Positions 35,244 to 49,229 of a stretch of 64,000 bases of DNA are shown piece by piece. Source of the stretch: Siphonodentalium dalli (lineage: Eukaryota; Mollusca; Scaphopoda; Gadilida; Siphonodentaliidae). The notes beneath the pieces were generated by a model. That model was given only the letters and a program-made list of their open reading frames with translations. It was not told the DNA's origin and did no database searches. How positions within the stretch are numbered: position 1 is the stretch's first letter; each line of letters begins with the position of its first letter. The position numbers were made by a program, and so were the translations under genes. The DNA is taken from the NCBI GenBank assembly GCA_032622095.1, contig CP136069.1, positions 13,438,450 to 13,502,449 of the forward strand. The letters run 5' to 3'.

Positions 35244-36437
35244 TAGGACATGGGGAAATTGTTTTTTATTTAATTTCGTGGCCACGAAATACTAATTCGT
35301 GTCCACGAGATTACTAATTCGTGGCAACGAACTACTAATTCGTGGCGAATTATAACTGATTGACCTTTGCATATATCCAGATACGTTTACGGTTGGATAG
35401 GATAGGATATTTTATTTCAATATACACACATTAATACACAATACATTTGACAAATATTGTATTGTATATTCGAGGGGGTGGCATAGTCAGGCTAGACTGT
35501 CTTAGGGTATGGTTACACTTGCTGATGTTTTAGAAACTATGCGTACGATCGCAGAGAAGCTACTATAAACCCCTTATGGCGTGCGACCCCGGGCTCTATG
35601 GGGATATGAACGTCCGATATAAACTAGCACAGAGAGAACGGAGAAACACGGGTCAGGTGGCTCCAAGAAAAACTGAATATTCATTAGTTTTTACCACAAG
35701 GGATCGAATGGGAATGACATTTCACTCGGCATATATATTGACCGATTTAAGTCAAATAAGGGGTTTTGTAGGGTGGGCCCAAAAACAAACTTATAAATAT
35801 TCACCCCTTTCAGCCATACCCGATCCAAAATTGTCGCAGCTGAGAAGGGGCAAAATAAGGTACACATTATTTCTCGGTCACTTGACCAATATAGATCAAA
35901 TAAAGGGTGTTGTACGGTAGCTCACAAAGCAACCTAAATTTTCACACTTTCAGCCCAGTCGAGCGAAAATGATAAATGATCAGAGGGGTCCATATATGGT
36001 ACCATGCAATTGCCCCCCCCCCCATTTTAGGACGAATACAGTGTGTTGTAGGGTGACCCCTGATGAGACAAACTAAATATTCACCTGCTTTCACCATCCC
36101 CGATCCAAAATGGCCGCCCCAGATGGTTCAAATATGGCACCTATATATACAATTTCTCGGCCCCTTAACCGTTTGATGTGGTAGAATTGGTGCTGTAGGG
36201 TGGCCCCGGGTTGGTGAAAGGGGTGATACTTAATTTGTTTTACGGGCCACCCTACAACACCCTTTATCTCAAATCGCCGTGGCTCATGCCAAGATGGTGG
36301 ACAACTACAACCAGATCATCTCTATCCGCTTCCATTACAACAATGGGACTGACGATCGTATATCACAATTAGTTATTTCGTGGCCACGAATTAGTTATTT
36401 CGTGGCCACGAAATAAAAAAAATATTCCCATGTCCTA
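35244..36437. mobile_element. TIR element of about 1.2 kb with palindromic ends
   Basis: The ends are inverted copies of TAGGACATGGG, then a T run and tttcgtggccacgaaat with aactaattcgtgg. TA is a possible target duplication. TIRs are about 60-100 bp and contain repeated 14 bp palindromes ttcgtggccacgaa. The interior is a series of diverged blocks carrying gtagggtggcc and aatattcaccc. The 114-codon frame at 35576-35920 spans these blocks and has no known domain. Non-autonomous DNA element. Confidence 0.75.
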
Positions 36438-36889
36438 AAAGTTTTGACTGACACTTACATAAATATGACTCGCAGAATTGTTAGCACACAACTCCGTATT
36501 ATGCGGTACTTCGTCCTGGCAATAAACATTAATTTTGTCAATTGATGAAAAAACAATCAATCAATTTTACAACGAAATCCTGAAACTGTAGTCATGATAA
36601 ACATTACATTGGTAGAATAGTGGACATTATCACTGAATCACGTGATTGTGATGTATATGATTGATGTGAACCACATTTTTTATCAACTACTGTATCTGGT
36701 GGCCTGACTATATTGCAAGTTAATTTGGCAAAATCACATGTAGTTACGATATATTACATGTAAGAGGCATGCATATACGATAGCCATTAAGTTCCACCAA
36801 TGTGAACATTTGAGTAAATTGTCAAGCTCTATATAAGGTCCAACGTTAGTTTTGTTCGCAACTGTAGATCACTACCCGCGGAGACTTAT

Positions 36890-37850
36890 CTGACGACATC
36901 ATTCTCAAAAATAATTTCAACTCGCACAATTCATGAAAAGGTTAATCGTGTTAGTTAATATCTGTATAATCGGGAAACGCTCTTTAAATTTTTTTAACCG
37001 TCCAAACAATTTGTTTCCACTAAAATGTCAGACTGGAAACAAGTAGACTCTGAAAGTAGACCACTATATTTGATACTTTTGTTAATTTTAACTCGCACAC
37101 CCACCAGAAGGTTTGTATAATAAGCAAACGCTCTTTAAATTCTTAAAACAGACCAAAAACACTTTTTTCCAATAAATGTTCAACTAGACACAGGTAAACT
37201 CTGAAATTAGACACGCTATTGATAAATAAACCGTTCGCATGTCTTTTTAGACAATCCGAAATTGCGCGACCGTTGTTTTCGACCAAAGGAATCTGGCTTG
37301 TGAAATCAGTGAGGGTGTGGGGTAGGGTTAGCTTTTCTGTTATATCTTTACCAAAGATCGATGTATCGAAGTTTTGTTTGTGGCATATGATCAAGATATC
37401 CTTGTAGATTGTTTATGTTCGTCTATATGGGATCTAGCTAATTTTAAGAATATACAATGCCTTAATATTTGGGAAAGAAAATTGAAAATGCAGTCATAAA
37501 TTCAATTCATCTGATGATTTTATAATAAAATTCCACATTAAGATATGTAATTAAGTAATTTGTGGCAAGATCTCTCCATGTTTTTCGATTTCTAAGAACA
37601 AAGAAAGCCACTTACCGAACTTGCTATGCGTAATAGCATGTTTTTATTACCAGGTGGATGGGAACAAAATAGAGGGGTACACAAACAAAAGCCTCACACA
37701 AACATGTTTCCACTAAAATATCAAGTTGGAAACAGGTAGATTCTGACAATAGACACACTGGTGGTATAGAAACTGTTCTCATATCGCTTTTAACATTCCG
37801 AAAACGCGCGACCATTGTTTTCGACATAAGGAATCCGACTACTACCCATT
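36890..37850. repeat. Three diverged copies of a spacer repeat
   Basis: Blocks such as aaacgctctttaaatt, gtttccactaaaat, gtagactctga..(g/t)tagac and gcgcgaccgttgttttcga recur at about 36,890-37,080, 37,090-37,300 and 37,650-37,850. No coding. Confidence 0.65.
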
Positions 37851-38581
37851 ACAACAACATGGTCGGCAATTTGGAAAACTGATGACTATTTCAGTCCAAA
37901 TATTTTATGAAAAGTAGGACAATTTTCTACTGTTTCACATCAAAGACAAACTGTCAGAATAATTTCAAACTAATTTTGATCTGTAATTTCTAACTATATA
38001 TCGTTTTTTACGAAAGTTAATGGGGTGTCACACATATATAAGCATGCACTATATATTATATCATGTCTTATTAGCGGTAGTTATTTTACAACGTTTTATG
38101 TTATTTCACATGAAATCACGGGGAGCCTCACACAGATAAAAACATGCACTATGGAGTGTCATCGGATCCAGTCTATGTGGGGCTGTATATGGGTTATGTT
38201 ATTTCACACGAAGCCACATTGAAGATTTTTAGTCCATTTAATTACATAGGAACCCTGAATTAATCTTGAATAGTGTTTTCGCCAAGTCTCTCCACCCTTA
38301 TGTGTATGGTATTTCAATGAGGTTACGGAGCGTGATACGGCCTCGTAATTAGTCCACACATATTTCTGCCTTTCAGAAGCACAGTTGAGAATTTCATTCT
38401 CTTGAAGCTCGCCGGTTGTTGTTATTTTTATAGAGGTTTCGGTGAACATAAATCATTTGTGAATCAGTGTGAACATCCAAAAAACATGTTTTTTTCTGCA
38501 GTGATTTTTGTTCAGAAAAAAACCATCTCATTTCAAACATTTCCTTCTTTTTCTTGATCACTTTGGGATAGAGAGGGTACT

Positions 38582-38798
38582 TACAGTAATGCCCTGAATA
38601 ATCGACCCCTTAACCACAGCAGAATTTTGGGTAACTTTTCAGGATTTATTCGGAAATATGGTTTATTGCCATTCATCAAAAAGCTCTCGGGGAGAGCTTT
38701 CCGATGAATAGCAACAAGCCATATTTCAGACTAAATCCTGAAAAGTTACCCATAATTTTGCTGTGGTTAAGGGGTCGATTACTTAGGGCATTACTGTA
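38582..38798. mobile_element. Palindromic TA-flanked MITE, copy 5
   Basis: 217 bp with TA ends; right-arm partner of the copy at 30122-30338. Its presence at matching positions in both arms dates its insertion before the arms separated. Confidence 0.92.
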
Positions 38799-41700
38799 TC
38801 TATAATTTGTCTATTGGTAGATTCAATGAATCTCTGCTCTCATTATTCCCATAGAGTCTAGACAGCATATTTCACCAGTAAAAACCCTATGAACTTTTGA
38901 ATTTCTGACAGGAACTCTATAAAATAACGTGATAAACATTGAATATATCCACGATTGTAAGCGATGGGCTGCAAACTTGGCGCACAAAAGTTGCCTACGT
39001 CATGGAATCTCGGCGGGGGGGGGGGGGGGCCTTCATACAGTGTAGTACCGCATTAACTAACATATATTAACTAAAACTGCATTCTATTTTCCTGGTCAGA
39101 AATTCTAAATGTTCACTGGTTTTGAACTGGTGGATTATGATCTCTATGTGGATAGCAAGAGTAGAGCAGGGAAAGCAGCCTAGAGGCCCAGTAGAGGGCG
39201 CCACTGGTCAGATCTCCTTAAAATGGTCACTTCATATTTTTGTCCTTGGGAAAAGTTGCTTATCTCTTCTATAATGGTGTGCATCTTTCAAAACAGCATA
39301 CATTTGTATATTGCATAATTCCTTATTATACCCCCATGACAGAAGGAAATGGTGGGTATATCTGAACCGATCGTCTGGCCGTCCGTCCGTCCTGCTATGC
39401 ACGGGTGTTCTTTACTATGAGGACATTTAATGGAGTTTTCAGTCAATTTTTGTTTAAGATTTTCCATTCTAGAATTATTCATATTTGTTTATCTGGAAAT
39501 GATGGTTTTTTTTTTGTCCATCTGAGCAGATATCTCAACCATAGGATGTCCACTTTAATGATATTGTATGGATGTTCACTACTATCATGACATTTAATGG
39601 AGTGTTCATTAGTTTTGTTCTGGTTTTCCAATCTATAATTATTCATCTTTGTTAATCAGAAAGTTGTCCATTTTTTTGTCCGTCTGCTTGAGTGTCTCAG
39701 CTAAAAAGGTCATAGGTATGCCAACACTGACGGTACGTCACATGTATGGGGGTATGCACCCGACGACAGTCCAGCTCTTGTTATATCACATTAACGTGAA
39801 GAGAGAGTAAATTGAAATTCAGCCTTTGTGACTGCTCCATTTCTCCCTTATAATATACTATGGATAAGTGACTTCTCCCAATTTGAATTATCTGGGTTGG
39901 TCGCGGCCAAGCTCCATGCGGAGTTCAGTCCCCTTCGCGGACTTACCGTTACACGTCATGTGAAGAAATGTCCCATTTATTTATTTGAGACTTTTGCATT
40001 ATTCTGATCAAGCCAGAATGAATTGTAACTGACAAAACACTTCAATACAAAATATTAGATTTAAATAAGAATAGCGAGGGGACTGAACTCTGTTTTGCAG
40101 CTTGGACTTGTCTCTGGGTTAGAGACTCGTGACATGATCTACATGTATGTTCTATTGGATGTATTGAAAGAAGGATGTTCTCAACATGCAGATGTGGTCA
40201 GATAATACATCAATTTCATTTGTGCCACTTTCTATAATAGACAATACCCCCAGAAGGAGTATCCATAATAAATGAATGAATTGTATTTGTGAATATTTAT
40301 CTGTTTGAATTTGTGGAAAAATTGAGCACAAATTGGTCTGCTACGAATCAGGATTTTTGTTCTGAAATACACTGATATTTTTTGTGTTTCAAGTTTTGGA
40401 CTGAAATTTGCTGCAAAACTGTTTAATATTTGTGAGTTTTGAGATATTATATCTTGTCATTGATTGTCATCCAATACAGTTATTCGACTGAAGCTTCATA
40501 CCGTCATAGCGTAATATTATAGCATATGTCGACCACCTTCTACCAGGTGGCAGTGTGCTAGACAATTGCGACAAAGGTAAATGGGTCACTTAACTCCAAA
40601 TGCATACTTTTAGCATTGAATTGGAAGATCTATTGCATATTCATTGGTCTAATACCAATTAATGCAGGGAGTGATTGCGTAAAGTGACTAGAAATATCAG
40701 GGATGCGGCTAGAAAATCTCGTTTTGTGGGTGTGTGTGTGGGGGGGGGGGGGGTTGCACACCTTGCAATTCCCAAATGAACCCGTCCTTAAACAGATTGA
40801 ATTTTTCAAGTCAGAGAAATTTAATGTTCAAACACGCCCCCAAGTCACAGATGAGAGGTCCACCAGTCATTAACTGATAATTCTTAGATTTGAACATGAC
40901 CAGCGTCCACCATACTTGCACATGTTCCCTCTTGGTGAACCCGATGGTTTTGTGAAATTTTACCTATAGTCGACTTTTCCCACCCAGGCAATAGCCTCTC
41001 CTCATTTGAATAGTTATCTTCCCAAAGTTTCATCGCATTCTGATTACCAGATCTGAAGATATCATTGAAAAATATTAAGGGGGGACATAATTTGTTTTAG
41101 GTATTTATATGTTGAGAGAGTAATAACAAACACTCATTTATAGATATACAACATTTATTGACAACGAATGAACCAAACATCGATCGAGGACCTGTAGAAA
41201 GAAAATCTTCATATTCCAATCAGGGAACCGTGACTCAGTTGGTTTAGTTTGTGGCGCATTATAGGCCAACATTTACCGCAGATTGTTTCGGATATTACCG
41301 ATGAGTTTTCTTCTCCATTTGCTAAAATTATAAACTAAGCCTGAGATCTAGACACACAAATATAAATATAGATTGACGATGCCCTAGATGCATGAATCTG
41401 GCTCCCCCAGCGTTATATTAATCTAAGCCAGCTTTTACATTATTCTAAGTCATGATGCATTACCCACTTTATTGATAAGTATTCCCAGCCAACAACAGCT
41501 TGAGATATCAGTTGGGTTGATGCTGTTTTGAACCGAGTCCCGTCCCGTTACTATTATATAACAGACTTTCATTGAAACTACCTAATTAATTTACACATGG
41601 AGCCTGGGAATCACGCGAAACCCTGAATGTGATTAATCACCATTCAGAATGTTATATAATTTACCATGATAGAAAAGGGTATCCTGATGATTAATTGTTT

Positions 41701-43149
41701 AATATATTGTTTCATGCATTTTCTGATATTGTAACAAATTGTAATTCTCTGGAAAACAATTTAAGGCTTTGTATATGTATAAATATTGTGGCTTTGACAT
41801 GCAATTAGCATCTGGTATATGCATGTTTGATATCACCATTCACATAAGCACAGCGTCCATTTAACCTAATCACAAGATTATGGGTGTACAGTCTGTTATA
41901 GAAGAGTAACGGGATGGGACATGGTCCAAAACATCATCAACTCAACCGATATATCAAACTGTTGTGAACCGAGAATACTATATACTGTTTATCAACTGAG
42001 CCATCGGATGTCCGTGTTCTAATTAAGGAACACTGGTCCATGTCACATGATTAGACATAACACTAAAGCACCTATAATCTTACATGTACTATATAGAGAA
42101 TACCTAGAGTTTTTGTTTGAATACCAAAATCTCATTCGTGTCTGGAAAGAAATATCGATTTTTCAATTGCGGCTTCGTGAAAATTTGATATTTCTTTCCA
42201 GACACGAATGAGATGTTTCAGGTATTTAACAAAACACTGTAGGTAATCTTTTTATTATATTCACCTTACTATAGTTCAAAGTTGCTAAGCTATACATAAA
42301 TTTTGCTTTTAATAGTACAGCAATTTGAGGAATAATTCATACTAATCATAAGTGCGCAATTACCTAGAACAAGCAAAAGACCCGTGCACATAAATGAAAC
42401 ACAGAATCAAAACTAAAATATCTCTGTGTCACCACAGTCGAAATATATAAATCCCACATGCACAGGCCCCAGCTGCACAGTGTGTGATAAGTACCGAGTA
42501 GCCAATCAAAAACGCCGAATTGTTGACGACACAAGAGTGTCTGTTTCAACTTTTTCTGTGGAAAGTTTTTGCTTGTTTTACTTCTGCCTTGTACTTATGG
42601 TGGTTCTCCTGTGAAATGACGGATTAAATTATAAGAAATAACTCTTGTTTCTAATAAGCGTTTTGGTTATAACTGATAAGTTTACAGACAATTTACTATA
42701 ATGCGCGGTTATTGAATTTGTCTTCAAATGTTTCACTCGGGTAAACCACCAGCAGGCCACAATGAAATATAACGAAACCTACAGTGAAATAATGAAGTCG
42801 TATTTCACTGTAGCTTCTAAGAGATACAAACAAAGATCTATGTTTCGGTTATTTCCCGCTATTTTATAGGCAATCATATAATAAATACAGGTACCTTTAT
42901 TCTTATGACTAATTTCGTGTCAGATACATACAACTCCTCGAGCGATTAAAAAAGAAAATATCATTAAATATCAACACAATGTCTCAATCACTGATATTAC
43001 ATGTATGATAAACAGAGGCACATACGGATGATGCTGAAACTCTGGTGTCCAAGTTGACTGGTTCCACGAACAGTTGAGAACTGATAGTTACTATGGGGGA
43101 TCAGATATTTGTGAATCGACACAATGGATCCACAGTATTTGACAGATAT

Positions 43150-43712
43150 AATAATAGTTATTATACAATGGTGTGTACAGTATGTGTTTTTCTTGTACGA
43201 GTCCAGGTTGTGGTGCAAAGTCATATTGGATGAGACACGATTGGATGAGACATGCAGTGTCGAGTCCAATATGACTTTTCATCACAACCGGGACAACATT
43301 GCATAATGATATTTTTATTATCCATATGTATGTTTATCCAAATTTTGGGAATACAACTTTAGTGGTTACTTTTGGTATTTGTCGGTACTTAATTCTCTAT
43401 AAAAACCTGTATTTGATCATCAGAAAGCATAATTTGGAACAGTAAACATGTACATGAAAAAAAAAACTAAATGCGGAAGTGAAACGTCTGCTAAATGATA
43501 AATCCACCAGTGTTGCACGCGCATCACAATTTCACCGATTCATTTCACAATAGTTAGTACGTGACGTCACAGAGTCCCGATAAAAAAGTCATATTGCACA
43601 CTTGGGAGTCCAATATGACATTCTGGAGTCCAATATGACTTTTTCCGGATTATCACGTGGCGGCTTTTGCCCAATCAGAAATAGTGTTAGTTAAGGGATG
43701 AATAATAACAAC
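43150..43712. mobile_element. Right-arm-specific insertion with internal inverted repeats
   Basis: Absent from the left arm, where the flanks meet near 24,618. The ends show a weak inverted repeat (gttattatacaatg / gttattattcatccc). Inside, 43206-43230 and 43265-43289 form a hairpin around aagtcatattgga. The phrase gagtccaatatgac recurs near 43,610 and 43,628. Unclassified MITE-like element; edges approximate. Confidence 0.6.
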
Positions 43713-45394
43713 ATTTATGCAGGACTGCAATATGAATATAGTTGCTGATTCATTGTAATCATATGGAAAACTGTTTGTGCCACTTCGTAAGCTGGCCAGA
43801 TCATGCAACAAAACTATGCAAGATAATTGGATTCATCTCGCACGATTTGTCACATATATTAATATTATTTTATATACCGTATCTTTTGTGGTGCGACCCA
43901 CGACAAGAGTGAGATTATGATGTTTTCCTCCAGGTAAGAATTTCAAATTGCACCCCAATTGAACCAGACCAGCATATCCATATCCGAAAAGTTCTATGAC
44001 ACCCCCCACCCCACTTAGTTGGAAATTGAATTTTGCAACTGATACCACAAGAACTATCAGAAATTTCCAACCAACAACGGCTCCCTAGGATGACCATAAA
44101 GGCCGAACAATTTGGTCTCAAGTTTTCAAATGTCGGATTAAAAAAAATATACAGAACAAAATGTGAACGGCAGAACAAAATTGGAGGCATTTCTGCCAAT
44201 ATATGTACTGCAGTTTATTTTGACACATTTGTATTAACAACGTTTTGGAATATAATTGGTTATATTCTCGCCAATATACAATTACTGTGTCATGGACTCA
44301 AGGTCCTTTATAAGAAATTACTTTGTTTTGTTTTTCTGTTGATTATTTTAAAAATTCGCACCAATTTTAATTAAACTCGAGACTACGTTATTCATTTCTG
44401 TGAACAAGAACACATGATTACTGACTGTGAACATGTAACACCACCATTTTTGGTGGGAAGCCAACGATTATTCAGTGTAACTGACACGAGTATGAAAACA
44501 ATCTGCTGGAATAGACTGGAAAGGAATGTTATGTCCACACAAGAACAGCACGCTGCTTCGTTGAACTTACTCGATCAAAGGATAAAAAAACAAACAAAAT
44601 AATTAAATAACAATGCAATATTCCATCAGTGATTGGCTAGATGTGTTTTGAAATGTAAGACGATAAAATAAGCCAAACGAGAGCCCCACCTATATTGTGA
44701 AAATCGGATCAAAATTGCGAAAATATAAAAAGTCGATTTTAAATCCAATTTTTTGTTGAAATTGGTGAACAGTTTTGCCAATGCTTTGGTACCATTATAA
44801 TTTGCACTCGGGCAAAATTCCGAAATATCAACAGTCCATTTTAGACCTAATTTCTGTTTTTTTTAAATGGCTGAATTGTTTTGTATGTCGACTCGTTACT
44901 GACATATCAGCATTCTTAACTCGTGGTTCACCTTCCAGTAATGTTCACCCTGTCAAAAAATCTAAATCATGGAAACAGGAATGGCCGCTTTTCGACCCAA
45001 GATGTTGTCGAAATGGTTGACAGTTGTTTTTTTTCCAAAATTTGACATGTCAGTTGAATAGTTAGCTGCGGACATCGACCGTGGGAAATTCGATCAAAAT
45101 CACAAAAATGGAAAAGTCAATATTCTACCGTAATATTGAATAAGTAAGTCAATGATTTTGCTAAAACAAGCTCTTGATTCTGTTTATAAATCTTAAATGC
45201 AATATAGGTTTTGTAAAATTAGCTTACAACCCAAACACATCTTGAAGGTTTCCCATCGTCACAATGTTTCAACATCAACCTGGAATTTTTTTTCTTCAAC
45301 ACACAAACATCAATAACACACTGACAAGAAAACACACAAATTGTTAATTATATATAATTATTGAAGGGAGACCCGATTTATTGACCAGGGGCAC

Positions 45395-45545
45395 CCCAAG
45401 ATCATGTCATGAATCTCTACTCTGGCTCTGCCCATGGAGATCATACTCCACCAGTTCAAATCCTGGGATCTTTTTGCATGGAATATATTACTTACTTAAT
45501 ACCTGTGCAGTAAGTGAAGGTCCCAGCTCGAGATTGCACGATTTA
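45395..45545 (+). repeat. SINE-like repeat, right arm
   Basis: Fullest copy: ctctactctggctctgcc, then ccaccagttcaaatcctggg (B-box-like), then gaaggtcccagctcgagatt. The left-arm counterpart at 22925 lacks the first part. Confidence 0.4.
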
Positions 45546-46264
45546 GGTAATTTAAAGCCAAATGGCGGTTTGTGCTCCGAAATACACATAATATTATTCG
45601 CTTTTGAATTTTTCTCAGTATATTAAATAGGTCGATAAATATCTGAACTACCTTTCTACGAGCATTATGTAACCCAAAATGACGCAATGAAGTAATACAA
45701 AATACAACTGTGAATACGGTGTTTGGGTCCAAAACAGAAAACAGCCAATTGCATGCCATGGAACAGAAAGACCGCTTCGTAGTAGTCTATTCCTGATATG
45801 GTAGCATAAAGAGCGTTTGTCTGACTGGCGAAAAGTTGTAAGTGGCTGAAAAATGGCTGTGACTTTGGCAAAGTGTTTTTCAGAGCATATAACAATAGTT
45901 ATTTTATTTATCGACCTATTGTATCCGTCGCTCCAAATTACGTAGGAAAAAATTGGAGGTTCGAATTAGCAATGTCCCTTTAAGGTAGCCAGTTTTTATT
46001 TCTGTCACTGACAATCATGGATAATCCCGATTAATCAATTCAATATTTATTGCGATAATTGGATCACAAAAGACACAACAATCATGCAATCTAGCTGGAG
46101 CTGGAACCACCCCATACTGTGAAATATTTCACCTCTTCCAGAAATAGAGCCTTGTATAGTATTGTGCAAAATTTAGCACACTACTATACCAAACTCGTAT
46201 GCAAAAGGCAATAATGAAGACATGAAACAATCTCGAGAAAAAAATACATACACGTATCCACCAA

Positions 46265-46575
46265 TTTACTAAAGCCAAGCCTTGAAATAGTGTGTCTGTC
46301 ATTTGCAGAATGAGGTCCCCAGGGGGGTGAATTTAGTGATGCTACCCCGCATAGCAGGCTAGCATCACCAAATTCACCCTCTGGGAACCTCATTCTGCTT
46401 AGGTGTAAGCAATTCTGCTTAGGTGTAAGCAATTCTGCTTAGGTGTAAGCAGAATTACGTCCACATAGTGTGAATTTGGTGATGCTAGCCCGCTATGCGG
46501 GGTAGCATAACTAAATTCACCCTCTGGGGACCTCATTCTGCAAATGACAGAGACACTATTTCAAGGTTTGACTAA
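46265..46575. mobile_element. Second palindromic MITE family, right-arm copy, expanded
   Basis: Same TIRs as at 21936-22145, but with three tandem copies of aattctgcttaggtgtaagc (about 46,390-46,455) and extra inverted blocks. The expansion happened after the arms diverged. Confidence 0.75.
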
Positions 46576-47417
46576 GGCGTGTCCAATTGAAATTAAATCA
46601 TAACAGTGAATTTTATTTCACAGGAACAACATCACTGCGAAGTGGAAACATTCAGTTGAATTCACCATGTAGTACAGTTTCGTATTTTCGTGCATTCGAA
46701 TCAAAAACTATTTCGGTTTATTGAACTAGATTTCAACACATTTTTGTGAGGATTATGTTTCTCCTAAACTGTTTATCGGTAAGTCGATAATCATATTTGT
46801 TCTCAGTAAAACGAGTTGTACTTGATTTCTATTAATGTCTTATGAGGAAATTTTAACAGTCCCTCATTTGGTGTTGGTAGGATAAGGTTATGTAGTATGC
46901 ATGCTATAAGTTTGAATTGTTCAATGAAATATGATAAATAGAGCATGTCTTCGCTTCGCGCCATGACCGATACCCAAAAACACTGGGCACTATACCCGCA
47001 TAGTCAACTCCAAGCCATGCTCTATTTATAGAATAGATTATTAAGGAACATGTCAGAGTATCAAAAAGTTCCTCTGTTTTTAATAGGTAAAGTTCTGTGG
47101 TTACATATTGTGGACTAGCTAAAACAGGCTTTGTGAGCCTTTATTCAGCGGCGTAGAGGCACATTTTGATATTATAAAACTTTTTATTTAAGAAAAACAA
47201 ATATTATTTATTTAAATTTTTTAATTCTGTTTTAGATTTGAACTCCTCAATTTAACAAAAACAAAATTTCTTTAAATCAAATTTTTAAAAACAAATGCCA
47301 TTATAACATCCGGCGGGGTACCCAAGTCACCACACCATACTTGATTCAAAGTGATATCGGACTGGAAGTCTGGGAGAAAAATCGCTAACTGACAGACGGA
47401 CGGATCGACAGATCATC

Positions 47418-47563
47418 TACAGTAATGCTCTAAATAATCGACTCCTTAACCACATCAATAGCTTTCCGATAAATGGCAACAAGCCATATTTCCGACTAAA
47501 TCCTGAAAAGTTACCCATAATTCTGCTGTGTTTAAGGAATCGATTAATTAGGGCATTACTGTA
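47418..47563. mobile_element. Palindromic TA-flanked MITE, copy 6 (internally deleted)
   Basis: TA ends and TIRs are intact, but one inner arm is deleted (146 bp). Partner of the copy at 20860-21017. Confidence 0.85.
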
Positions 47564-49229
47564 TATAGTATAGGCTCCTGGTCCGGATTTGGGTGCACAA
47601 AATGTACCATCACTTTGACATTAGATCGTGATAGCAGAATAGTTCATTTATTTTTTTTCGGTCAAGTGATTTGGTCGTGGTCATTTATACGCCATTTTCC
47701 ATTTATTAAAATATTTGTATATGTACCCATACTATAGTAAGGTATACCAGAGACGACGTCCGAATTTAGCACTCGGCGTTCGTCATCTGTAGACACTTAC
47801 GCATGTTGCGATAACTCAAACATGTTCTATCCGATCAGAACCAAATTTCATAAATAAGTTTCCCAAAATACAGATCGAGTTCGAATATGGGTTTGATCTG
47901 AGTTTCTGTTTTACGGAGTTATGCTCCTTTTCGACGTAGAATTCACACATGCTGCAATAACTCAAAAAAAAGTTATTTTATCAAAACCAAATTTGGTATG
48001 AGTGTTTCTCAGCTCAAAATACAGATCGAGTTCGAATATGGGTTTAATCCTATATTTTTAAAAGGAATTATGGCCCTTTTTTTCAAAAAAAAATTGGAAT
48101 GTTTTATATATTGAACTCCTTGCTCAATATAACTTTTATAATAAAAAAAAATTAAAACATTAAACCACCAAGCTGTCAAATCTGACATGGTGTGAGGGGT
48201 CCTTGGGTGGTGGGTATTCAAATTTCAAAATTTTGATGGACCTGTCAAAAAGAACCAGAGTTGGTATCACACTGAGAACAATAACATCAATAAGCAGGGA
48301 TAATTACTAGACCAGGTGATATGTCAGATTTAATCTCATTTGACATATTTGAATAAACAAATTCCACAGCTTGGATACTATTGTTCATGTCTACTGGTGT
48401 GTCTTCACCACCCCTTAAGCAGGTGAAACTAATTAACTAGAACAATGGAGCTCAACTGTAGGTCCATGGATGTTTGGACTTGCACTGTATAAAACAGGGC
48501 CAGCGATATGAGATTTAACCCCTTTTACCCATTCCATGTCTTCTAACATATTCCAGTATTAAATAACAATATTATTGTGAAATGGCAATTTGCAACAATA
48601 CAAATAGAACTGCGTACACTATGATAGTGATGACAGGCTCTATGGTTTAGATGTTATATTAACCATTCTCTTTTGACAAATTAATTCCAATAATTTGTGT
48701 TATTATGTATATTTGTCTATACGACTTTAGTACAAAACAGTATACTCTATAATTCAACATCACATCTGTACATTATGATTCCGATCATAGCAATTTTCTA
48801 TCGGGTTCTATGGGTTAAACATCTGCTGATAGTGATCGGCCTCTCGTCTTTACAAGTAATTGCCTTGTATTGGAGTATTTTTTCTATAAACAATTTCCTA
48901 TATGTTTGGAGTTGGATAAATGGCTATGATAGAGAATCCAAACAGACATCACATTGAACGATTTAGTGAAACAGGTTAATTTAAAAAAAAAGAATGGTGG
49001 CCATCTTGGAATTAAAAATTGGGGAGGAAATGACCACGAACCAGCTCACCTTGCCGAAAAATGATCTGAGTTATGTCCCTTGGTTTTCACACACAAAATA
49101 CCTTATTTTAACCATTTTTACTAAACAATGACAGAGCGATTATAGAACTGAGAAGTATTTGACATAGAACAAAAAGTTATCGTAGTAATTAAAAAAAATA
49201 GTGTTTGAAAGTCCAGATGACAACATCCA

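Larger units (their letters stand above)
30835..38060. other. Spacer between the inverted arms (about 7.2 kb)
   Basis: Not duplicated in the other orientation. It holds two palindromic MITE copies, a 27 bp and a 57 bp tandem repeat, several two- or three-fold diverged duplications and a 1.2 kb TIR element. No supported gene: its longest frames (up to 114 codons at 35576-35920) fall inside the TIR element's internal repeats. Confidence 0.8.

Noticed and set aside
35576-35920. 114-codon frame as a gene
   Set aside because: It runs across diverged internal blocks of a TIR element, with no domain and no splice context.
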